A stretch of DNA of 64,000 bases from positions 124,001-188,000 of the forward strand of contig NC_052103.1 of the NCBI RefSeq assembly GCF_012273895.1, written 5' to 3'. Positions 49,201 through 57,700 of this stretch are shown here, piece by piece; the stretch's first letter is position 1, and every line of letters starts with the position of its first letter. The notes under the pieces are model-generated. The model did no database searches, was not told where the DNA came from, and worked only from the letters and a program-made list of their open reading frames with translations. This stretch comes from Zerene cesonia (Eukaryota; Arthropoda; Insecta; Lepidoptera; Pieridae). The translations under genes and the position numbers were made by a program.

Positions 49201-50314
49201 AGAATCTAACTTATTTCACATCACAAAACTTATTCCAGTTCCTGAATGAATATGGATCTTATGTGGAGAAAATTTTGGGGAAATTTTCTGCCCTGCCAGG
49301 GGAGATGTAAAGAAATTAGATTTCTTTAAGCTATTTGTCTGTGGATAAAACAGTTCCTGTTTCACCTACATTATCATTAGATGGCGTTATTGTCAATACT
49401 AGTGTCATAGCGGTACTGTGGATAAAGCAGAGGTGTGCTTTTGGCAATATGGCGATAGTGAAGCTGAATGAACGCAAACAATAAATTATTAGACTTTGGT
49501 GGAAAAGGAATCGACAAGTGAAATAATAAACTTTTAATGTCGTTTCTTTGTTTTTTCAGGTAGGATTGTAAATCTGATTTCTATTGTTTTAGTGGTTAAA
49601 AAGTGTTAATTTTCGTTAAATAAAACTTTGTTTTTTCAGAGCAACACAACGTTTATTTTCTTGAAGATTCCCATTATAATTGTCTTATAATAATATTTAT
49701 AATTATTATAACCACCTTTTTTCTTTCAAGTGTATTAAAAAATTCATCTTAAAAAAAAAACTAATCTATGCCACTATGATTGATGTAACACATATATCAT
49801 ACAAACACATATATAGATGAAATACATATAAATGTTGGTGGTTGCGGTGTGCAGGTGTGGGGCTGCGGCGACCAGGCGCTCCGGGAGACTCAACTCGACA
49901 TTAAGAAGTGGCAGGTGAAGGAGGCCGAGCGCCAAAGGAATGTATGTATATCTGTTTTTACTCAAACAACTACATTATTATTTTTAATAATTTCAGTCAA
50001 TTAACATACTCGTACCATTAAGAACATTTAATTTATGAACAAATATGTATAATATGTCGTTGACATGCATTCCGATGTGATGGATTATTTTTGATTTTCC
50101 TTACCGAGGTTTCTATGTCATTTTTACACAATGCTGTGCAATTTTGTTATTGCATTTTGCCAAAAATATTGATTTCTGAATTGCTTGCAAAGTACTTTAA
50201 ATTGTTATTTTCCAATTTCAGGTAAAGATCTCAGCTGCGGACTGGATAGAGCACCCCGACAGATACTTGCTAGAGCTGGCGGGTCGGCCTCAGTACAATA
50301 ACTCTGCGTCATAA
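34297..50314 (+). CDS. TLDc-domain protein of the MEAK7/EAK-7 family, incomplete in assembly
   Basis: Exons: 34297-34473, 41295-41357, 41660-41826, 42480-42600, 42711-42832, 43338-43515, 44561-44721, 44996-45136, [missing], 49855-49941, 50222-50314. The start is ATG 34297, giving MGNHSS, a good N-myristoylation signal as in worm EAK-7; an in-frame GTG just before it is ignored. Residues 10-45 are Ser/Gly/Thr-rich. About 80-275 are helical and match the region before the TLDc domain (LFPRYPELARQFYRYIHKLG). The TLDc part begins near residue 300 (WAPLYSSGEHGLGANRFLHH). The end (VWGCGDQALRETQ) aligns with the end of MEAK7 proteins. Exon 8 ends in phase 2 while the next visible exon starts in phase 0, so at least one exon is absent, probably in the gap at 45198. 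Family members act at membranes or lysosomes in mTOR or FoxO signalling. Confidence 0.82.
36147..36349 (+). mobile_element. Helitron-like non-autonomous element
   Basis: It shares ATAAATGCGAAAGTTTGTGA, TCACGCAAAAACTACTGAAC, GATATTCCTACGGGATACGG and ACTTACGCGG..CCGCGGGTCACAGCTAG with the copies at 23086 and 58634. The 3' end CTAG (36346-36349) is followed by T, as expected for Helitron insertion. Confidence 0.65.
36500..36720 (+). mobile_element. RTE-like non-LTR retrotransposon 3' tail
   Basis: It has the ordered blocks CCCGGATACCAAGATTCCGT, TTTTATCCCAAGGGAGCATT, TATCCTATCATCCAAGTCAG, ATACCAAATTTCATCGAAAA and TTCACATTTATAACATTAGT, the usual tail of degraded RTE-type copies. Non-coding. Confidence 0.5.
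37862..37963 (+). CDS. Candidate alternative first exon of the TLDc gene
   Basis: ATG at 37862 opens 34 codons that stop exactly at AAG|GTACGG, a plausible splice donor, in phase 0. The next acceptor downstream in the gene (41295) is also phase 0, so it would splice in frame to exon 2. The encoded start is MDRAVVRDLRYTIIGIQVKN and then a basic run LRRRKKASAKPTCK. The surrounding 150 bases are more GC-rich than the intron. If used, it would replace the myristoylated N-terminus with a basic, non-myristoylated one. This is inference from splice phase and composition only; a chance ORF is possible. Confidence 0.3.
38011..38110 (+). repeat. Old copy of the fold-back repeat family
   Basis: It contains CACGGATTTTTAACGAGATT, TATCCTGACGCTTCGGACAC and CGCTCGCTGTAAAG in the order of the copies at 42997 and 56594, but is diverged and lacks clear 33-bp arms. 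Confidence 0.45.
39721..40015 (+). mobile_element. tRNA-derived SINE, copy 3 (best preserved)
   Basis: A box TGGCTCAGTGG at 39724-39734 and B box GGTTCGAGACC at 39769-39779 have pol III promoter spacing. A tRNA-unrelated body shared with the other two copies follows, then CCCAGCAGTGGGAACATATA and the tail GCTGATGATGA. Confidence 0.78.
42020..42064 (+). repeat. ATAAA-type tail with (TTTC)n/(TTCC)n microsatellite
   Basis: AATAAATTTATTTCTTTC is followed by CTTT and CCTT repeats. The whole stretch from about 41888 looks like a retroposed 3' UTR. It is in intron 3 of the TLDc gene. Confidence 0.5.
42997..43180 (+). mobile_element. Fold-back retroposon-like repeat, copy B
   Basis: It is flanked by the 12-bp direct repeat ATCCTACAATCT at 42985-42996 and 43181-43192. 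It starts AGTATTTTCTTATGTTTGAT, then has imperfect inverted arms from 43039 and from 43146 to 43178. The core (43073-43145) is the reverse complement of the core of copy A at 56594-56761, though the outer leader has the same orientation. It lies in intron 5 of the TLDc gene. Confidence 0.7.
43516..44560. other. Intron 6 of the TLDc gene
   Basis: 1.0 kb of AT-rich sequence between very GC-rich exons. I see no recognisable feature in it. Confidence 0.55.
45198..46197. other. Assembly gap (1000 N) hiding TLDc exon(s) and the 5' half of a retrotransposon
   Basis: The left flank is the intron just after TLDc exon 8 and the right flank is already inside a reverse transcriptase reading frame. The missing part should hold the remaining TLDc exon(s), the 5' LTR, gag, protease and most of the RT, which is more than 1 kb, so the gap size is nominal. 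Confidence 0.9.
47410..47453. other. Assembly gap (44 N) inside the integrase core
   Basis: It falls between the first catalytic Asp and the HFTRYAHI segment. In related integrases only one or two residues separate the flanking motifs, so the real missing length is probably a few bases. The reading frame on both sides agrees. Confidence 0.8.
47633..48632. other. Assembly gap (1000 N), probably spurious
   Basis: The 77 bases before it (47556-47632) are identical to the 77 bases after it (48633-48709). The reading frame continues across if one copy and the N run are dropped. The gap therefore most likely has no missing sequence. Confidence 0.85.
49306..49650 (+). repeat. 3' LTR of the Ty3/gypsy element (right edge approximate)
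   Basis: A purine-rich tract, AGGGGAGA, directly precedes TGTAAAGAAATTAG at 49306, the expected polypurine tract and TG start of a 3' LTR, 57 bases after the pol stop. An AATAAA at about 49619-49624 could be the LTR poly(A) signal. The right end is uncertain (near AACACA) because the 5' LTR is not in the window for comparison. Confidence 0.6.
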
Positions 50315-52865
50315 ACTCCCTTAAATATTACTATTACTACTACTTAGGACTTGAAAAATAATCTTCGCATGACTAGATTTTGCATATAAATCGATTTCAC
50401 ACACATTTGACATTTCCTACAGCGCCCAGCGCCATCTGTACTCAAACTTGAGGAGTATTTATACTTTCTTTTTGTAGCGCCGTCTTGTGACAATGAGTTA
50501 TATGAGTTTGTCTCTTAAAATATCTTATAATCGATTATATGAACTTTTTAAAATGATATGTTTGAAAACAATATACAAGATCGTATCAAATATAATATAA
50601 CTTTTATAAACTTTTTGTCTTCATCACGGATCTTGGAAAACTGTTTTTATTACATTTTTCGCACAAGACCAATGTTCAAAGAGAACCTAATATAAACACA
50701 CTCCAGTGACACATTCTTATAGAAAATCGTATTTTTTTATACTGCTATTGAAAAATCGAAATAAAAACAGTGATGTTATGGTGAATTCGCAGTCAAGCGT
50801 GATATTTTTGTAAGAATTGCAAAACAAATCAATATATTCACACATGTGTGAATAGTTATGGAGCAGAAATTTTTAAAAAATTAAACTACACGTTAAAAAC
50901 GACCATTATATAAATATTTTGACTAGATATTTTGAATATAAGGTTCACAATGTGTGAAATGTCTATGGTTTCATTTGCGCGGGAAAACTGACGTATGTAA
51001 ATATACATACGAAAGTTTATCTATTGAAACCGTTTAGTGAAAGTAAATATGATTACATATTGTATAAAAATGTTTGACCAGTTTTTTGCTTTTGCTTCCA
51101 CCATTTTTTTCACTTTCGTTTCACTGCCAGTGCATTACGTAATCGTTTGAGTGTCGAAAGTTTTCACTAACACATCTAATACATTTTTTTCATATCTAGT
51201 AACAGAGTGAATATCTTTTGATTTTGCTAACTCAAACTCTGTATGTATATCTTTTCTCTTTTTATTTGCATTATTTTTTGTATCATCTTTTATTGCTTGT
51301 GTGGTAAAATTGATTTTTATATTATATATCTATTTAAAATTGACATCTGACTCTTAATTCCAAATTAAAATATTGAACAATTCAAAACGATTTATATATA
51401 GTAGTTTTCTAAAGCTATTTAAAATTGAGTGAGGGAGAGATTTTAACATATTCTCTTTGATCTGATAAAATGTGATGTAAATAAAATTGTGGTTCAAGTA
51501 ATGAAATAACGAATTTAGGTATCTTGTAATTTTACGAGTTAAAATTCTAGATTCCCCACACAATGCAATTGATACTAGCTCATAAAGAAATGTTATTTGA
51601 ATACCACAGATTATTTAACCTGCATGTCCAATAGTTTTTCTAGATCTGAAGAAATGTGGAAGTTTCTTGTATTTCCGTTATTTTTTTCAATACAATTTTT
51701 AATAATATTTTATATTTAATATGAATCACTTGACAGATAATAAAAAGAAATATTTTCAAATTTACCGCCAACTAACCGGGTGTTGCCAAACTAAGACTAC
51801 GAATATATTTTCCATTCTTTTTCAGTGCACTAAAATTTCTAATATTCTATTAACTTTGTTCCTAAACCATAAGCCATACATTGACCAGTCAGATTGATGT
51901 AAGTGTAAATATTTTTTTAAAAGACATTAATTGTTTTGTTGTTAGTTATAAAATAATGTCGTAAGGAAAAACAATTTATTTAATAATGAATCGATCATAC
52001 GTATTTTAACATTGTACTGCACAAAATTAATTATTTTTTCCTCAAAACTCACACACATGATTTTATATCGTCTTATATAAACTGTCAGTAGTAATGTATT
52101 AATTAATGTTCACCAGTATAGTGTACCACTCATCACACAGATTATAATTATGCTATAGAGTATAAATAAAAAATAATATACGTTAAAAATAAATTTAAAG
52201 TGGGGTGCTTGAATGACGTGTTCATATTACTGAAAGGGTGCTCGGATTGCTAATAATAATTAATTTAGCTAGAAATATACCTGTGCAACATTCTGTCCAA
52301 TTTATATGTACTTGCAATTAGCGAAAATGTGAGAATTGTGCTTAAAGCAATATGATTTTTTAGCTACGTTTTATAAAAATTTGTTCTTCAAAATATCATT
52401 GAGTTCCAGTTTTGTAATTAATTGTAGTTAGGACAATACTACTCTACAATGTTTAAATGAATATTTGAAAGAATTCATAATCAAATCTAGTGCAGTTGCA
52501 GTTGCAGTAGATTACAATTTATATGTCTAAAGAAATATACGTATTATTTACTTTTAAATATTTTACTCCAAACTACATTAAAAATACTATCGTATTAGTC
52601 AAGTTTTAGTAAAAAGTTTATATAAAATTCTGTAAATGCACAGGTTCTTAGTTTCAATGCCTTTTTAAAGATAATTTATTTATGAATTGCTTTTGTACAC
52701 GTGTATTTGCTGTATTGTATGTAAATAAATTATTTTAAATAGAAGTTGCGTTTCATTAAACCTTCTCGCATTAAGGATACTACAAGACCTAAAATGATGC
52801 ATGCAAACATGCAATTCTACTAAATTATCCGGATATTGGTAGGGTTAAATAGTTTAAATAAATGT
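50315..52865. other. 3' UTR or intergenic AT-rich region
   Basis: No repeat family or exon could be recognised. It may be largely the 3' UTR of the TLDc gene. Confidence 0.45.
50760..50765 (+). terminator. Candidate poly(A) signal of the TLDc gene
   Basis: AATAAA about 450 bases after the stop. Another at 52724-52729 would give a 2.4-kb 3' UTR. I cannot choose between them without transcripts. Confidence 0.35.
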
Positions 52866-53865
52866 NNNNNNNNNNNNNNNNNNNNNNNNNNNNNNNNNNN
52901 NNNNNNNNNNNNNNNNNNNNNNNNNNNNNNNNNNNNNNNNNNNNNNNNNNNNNNNNNNNNNNNNNNNNNNNNNNNNNNNNNNNNNNNNNNNNNNNNNNNN
53001 NNNNNNNNNNNNNNNNNNNNNNNNNNNNNNNNNNNNNNNNNNNNNNNNNNNNNNNNNNNNNNNNNNNNNNNNNNNNNNNNNNNNNNNNNNNNNNNNNNNN
53101 NNNNNNNNNNNNNNNNNNNNNNNNNNNNNNNNNNNNNNNNNNNNNNNNNNNNNNNNNNNNNNNNNNNNNNNNNNNNNNNNNNNNNNNNNNNNNNNNNNNN
53201 NNNNNNNNNNNNNNNNNNNNNNNNNNNNNNNNNNNNNNNNNNNNNNNNNNNNNNNNNNNNNNNNNNNNNNNNNNNNNNNNNNNNNNNNNNNNNNNNNNNN
53301 NNNNNNNNNNNNNNNNNNNNNNNNNNNNNNNNNNNNNNNNNNNNNNNNNNNNNNNNNNNNNNNNNNNNNNNNNNNNNNNNNNNNNNNNNNNNNNNNNNNN
53401 NNNNNNNNNNNNNNNNNNNNNNNNNNNNNNNNNNNNNNNNNNNNNNNNNNNNNNNNNNNNNNNNNNNNNNNNNNNNNNNNNNNNNNNNNNNNNNNNNNNN
53501 NNNNNNNNNNNNNNNNNNNNNNNNNNNNNNNNNNNNNNNNNNNNNNNNNNNNNNNNNNNNNNNNNNNNNNNNNNNNNNNNNNNNNNNNNNNNNNNNNNNN
53601 NNNNNNNNNNNNNNNNNNNNNNNNNNNNNNNNNNNNNNNNNNNNNNNNNNNNNNNNNNNNNNNNNNNNNNNNNNNNNNNNNNNNNNNNNNNNNNNNNNNN
53701 NNNNNNNNNNNNNNNNNNNNNNNNNNNNNNNNNNNNNNNNNNNNNNNNNNNNNNNNNNNNNNNNNNNNNNNNNNNNNNNNNNNNNNNNNNNNNNNNNNNN
53801 NNNNNNNNNNNNNNNNNNNNNNNNNNNNNNNNNNNNNNNNNNNNNNNNNNNNNNNNNNNNNNNNN
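52866..53865. other. Assembly gap (1000 N), probably spurious
   Basis: The 77 bases before it (52789-52865) are repeated exactly in the 77 bases after it (53866-53942). This is the same signature as the gap at 47633, so no sequence may be missing. Confidence 0.85.
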
Positions 53866-54052
53866 CTAAAATGATGCATGCAAACATGCAATTCTACTAA
53901 ATTATCCGGATATTGGTAGGGTTAAATAGTTTAAATAAATGTTCAGAGGATATTTGTGATTTTTTCTGTCAGTAACATTATGTTTTCAACACGTTACTGA
54001 GTTTCGTTAATGATTTGCATTTTACAGAGAAGATTTTATAAACTTATAGGTA

Positions 54053-54279
54053 TACTAGCTGCACCCGGCAAACGCTGTTCTGCCTTACTCTTATCATTTA
54101 GGGGTATGAAAAATATGTTATGTATAAATTTTGGCCGATTCTCATAGATACCGGATAAGCACAAAAATTTCATCAATATCGGTCAAGCCGTTTCGGAGGA
54201 GTATGGAAACGATCACAGTTTTGAAAACTGTGATCGTTTCCGTACTCCTCCGAAACGGCACGAGAATTTTATATATTAG
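54053..54279 (+). mobile_element. Repeat tail with a 73-bp palindromic insertion
   Basis: It is a close relative of 19431-19612. After GCCGTTTCGGAGGAGTATGG the sequence folds back on itself: arms 54187-54222 and 54224-54259 (36 bp each) are reverse complements with one mismatch around a single G at 54223. It then continues with ACGAGAATTTTATATATTAG as in the normal copy. Confidence 0.65.
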
Positions 54280-54339
54280 ATAACGTTATCTATACATAAT
54301 TGCTATGTAATATTATTTTTATTATAATATCTTAATATA

Positions 54340-54510
54340 TATAAATCTTGTGTCACAATGTTTGTCCTCAATGGACTCCTAAAGCACAAAACCGATTATA
54401 ATAAAATTCGCACACCATGTGCAGTTCCATCCAACTTGAGAGATAGGATAGTTTAAATAATTTTAATTACGATAAATGACAACCCGGGCGGAACCGGGAC
54501 GTGCAGCTAG
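54340..54510 (+). mobile_element. Helitron-like non-autonomous element
   Basis: It runs from AAATCTTGTGTCACAATGTT through CAATGGACTCCTAAAGCACA to ACCCGGGCGGAACCGGGACG and GTGCAGCTAG, followed by T. The GC-rich stem before CTAG supports a Helitron-type 3' end. It lies about 245 bases upstream of the PEX12 start. Confidence 0.5.
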
Positions 54511-54754
54511 TAGTTATATAAATTTTAAAGGTCTTTGACAGAAATGGACCTTGAAGTCTATGCCAAGTGCCATATGCTTGACATTATTTTCCTGTCATTT
54601 TGGGTTGTCAAATGTCTAGTTATATTGTCAAGCAAAACAGCTGATAAGAAACACAATTGTTATCAAAACATTAAAGGAAAATGAATAAATTATTTAAAAC
54701 ACCACGAGTAATTGACTTCTTGGTTAAGTGATTTGTTAAGTTATTAAAAAAAAA

Positions 54755-57700
54755 ATGGCGGTTTACGCGGCACATTTAACGCGAACGCTCCAAGGCACTC
54801 CGTCCGTGTTTGAAGTAGCAGCCCAAGAGGCTTTGGGAGCTACAGTGAAGCCAGCTTTGCGTAAACTTATCGAGGTAACTATGATCCACATGTCATGATC
54901 AAGTTTTATTTATGTAAATAACCGTTTCCTCTTATTGAACTGGGAACTTACCTACCTTACCCTTAGGTTGCATCTCATGAACCACATAGTTAGTCAAGTG
55001 AAATTTGCAGAGATGATGCCTGTCTGTTGCCGCTTTATCTACAAATTATAATAGAATCGAGATACCGAGGGTAGGCAGTTTATAAATTGAATGGGTGACA
55101 ATTTTTTTTAATTGATTTTAACTTATTTATGTTTGAAAAATCTACTATCATATTAAATGCGAAAAACAAAACATCACTCTCTTATATTAGTAGGAGCAAA
55201 AATAAGCATAATAATGTTACAAAAGATAATGCATATGTCAAACAAAATTCTAAAATCTATACTAATATTATTAAGCTGTTTGAACCCACTAATCTCAGGA
55301 ACTACTGGTCGTATTTGAAAAATTCTTTCAGTGTTAGATAGCCCATTTATTGAAGAAGGCTATAGGCTATATATATAGCCCTGGCTTCGCACATGGTACA
55401 TATGTACCATGGGGAGGACTGCTAGTAATTTATAATTAATAATCAATGTATATAATGCTTAAAATAATTCGGCACACATATACACAATAACAAATTCTGT
55501 TCCAGTATCTAGGATCAGTGTACCCAGACAGATGTGGCTGGTGTGAGAGGTGGTACGATGAATTGTATCTGCTGTTTGACTGTTGCCTGCAGTACCACTA
55601 CCTCAAACACTTTGGTAATATATTTATTCATAACAAATAAGTTGCCTAGTTTACTTAAGGTTGTCTAGTTTAAACTAACATTCAAACTAGAGTTTGCTGG
55701 AACATAAAGAATTGAATATTTTTTAATGTGTTGAAATCCTTGTCATCTTATTAAGCAAAGTACTCATTCAATATATACATAGATATTTCTTTTCATAGAG
55801 TATTTCTTGTTCTATCAAATTTTACTTTTGCAAAGATTGCATAAATTAATCAGTGTCCATCCGTCAGTCTGCCGTCAGGCACTGGCTGCATCTCACCAAC
55901 ATAGTGTTGGCTGTCTGACTCATACTTGACCTATTTTATTTCATAAATATTCCCCAATTCTTTCAGCGGCATCATTCTCCGAATCCTTCTATGGTTTGAT
56001 GCGAGCACCGGTTTTGCCAAGCTCTGAGTTCAACCTGGGCTCTCGTCTACCGGATACTCTGGAAAAGGGATCCTTGCTGCTGCTGGTGCTCCTGCCGTAT
56101 GTGAGAGATAAACTTGAGAAGGCAGTGGATAGATGGAGAGAAGATTTGGAGGATGGGAGGTTGGGGAAGGTATAATTTTCCCTTTTTAGATATATAGGAA
56201 GAAAAGCTGTCTGTCTGTCACTTAAACACTGTACTTGTTTCATTAATATATAAATAAAATTATAAGATTTTACATGTGTAGTAGCACTGTAGTAAATTTT
56301 TTTGAAGTTAAAAAATAAAAGTAATTTTGTTGAGAGTCATTTCCATATAATATATCCCTTGGTGGAGCCTGTATATCAACCTCATAGATACATATTAGAT
56401 TTTAGTGGCAGGACATAGTACCATCTTAGATTTTAGTGGCAGGTCATAGTACCATCTTAGATTTTAGTGGCAGGACATCGCCTACTGGTGCAGCAATACC
56501 ATATTAAAACCCTTGTGCAAGTAACTGTTTTAGATTACAACATTGTTGGTCCCTCAGTCAACCAGATTCTGCTTTTGTTACATCATTGACCTAGTATTTT
56601 CTTGTGTTTGATTTTACGCGTGTATTATACATTTAGAAATTAAAAACTTTTTAACGGATTTTAAACGAGCGTGGCCACGCTCGCTGTAAAGTGTTCGAAA
56701 CGTCGGGTTAATAATATAATGAAATCCGTTTAAAATCCGTTAAAAAGTTTTTAATTTCTTAATCATTGACCTAATAATGTATTTTTTCCATTATTTAATA
56801 ACCTTGATTTTCTTCACAGAGTACACCCGACCGTCTCCGCAGAGCAGCCATCCACATATACTCCACAGTCCACCTGGTGAGCAGCGTCTCGCGGCTGGTG
56901 GTGCTGGGCCGCTACCTCACGGGCGGGTGCAGCTCCCCCTCGCTGGAACTGCTGGTACTGGGGCTGACGCTGACGAGTGCTCCGCCACCCCCCGAGGAAG
57001 ATACGTGGGGAGAGCTGTTCAGGAACTTGGTGAACGGTCGGTTTAGGTGAGTATAATGGTAAGGATCTATTTGCAAATTTCAGAAGTCATTATGATGCAT
57101 TGAATGAGTATAAAAATGTTATGTTAAGTCTCTTGGAGACTGTGTAACTCATGACTTATTTATCTGTTTGTTAGCATTTTTTGTGTGTAGTTTGTTTTTT
57201 ACATATAAAAAATGAAAAGTACAAGTTGGGAAACTTATAATGGTATACATATGTTTCTTCTGCGCTTGTGTTTGTCACTTATATCCACTCAAACATATGG
57301 ACCGAAATAAATTAATTTTTTCCTTAGCAATATTTAATGAACGTCACAACATATGGGGTTAAACATTTTTTGCAATTCACAAAATGGGGTTGGGGGTTTG
57401 TTAAATACAAATGCACAACAACATCAGCCCCGCGGGTTGGTCTCGTGCGCAGGAGCGCGTCGCTGACGTTCCCGATGGTGTGCCGCGCGGCGGGCGGCGG
57501 CGCCACGTGGGCCGCCTTCCTCGTGCAGCTGCTGCGCTGGCTCGACGCGCGCCCGCTCGCCGCCGCCGCCGCGCTGCCCGCCCCGCCCCCGCCCCCGGTA
57601 CGCACGCACACACCCACACACGCACCACACGCGCACACGCGCCACACGCCCACACACGCATCACACGCGCACACACTCCACACGCCCACACACTCCACAC

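Larger units (their letters stand above)
46198..49249 (+). mobile_element. Ty3/gypsy LTR retrotransposon, pol 3' part (RT end, RNase H, integrase)
   Basis: One + strand frame (interrupted only by N) runs from the end of the RT through RNase H to integrase. Seen: YLGHIIEN and LGKINFYHEYIP (RT connection); RNase H residues in IYTDAS, LECLAIKEA and YSDHKPL, and DNLEADCLSR; the integrase zinc finger H-x4-H ... C-x2-C (IHNSMCH ... RCEIC); and integrase catalytic Asp in VSIDTIGG, Asp in LSDQYPG and Glu in GLNERLNQ. A Lys-rich C-terminal part follows to the stop at 49247-49249. The order RT-RNase H-integrase is that of the Ty3/gypsy group. No env-like frame follows. The visible frame has no stop, so the copy looks young, but its 5' part is unassembled. 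It lies in the TLDc gene intron, same orientation. Confidence 0.88.

Noticed and set aside
52820..53900. Several overlapping frames of about 350 codons on both strands
   Set aside because: Produced by the 1000-N run at 52866-53865; no real coding sequence.
55129..55341. 70-aa ORF in PEX12 intron 1
   Set aside because: Lys/Asn/Ser-rich translation of AT-rich sequence running into a repeat tail; no splice context.
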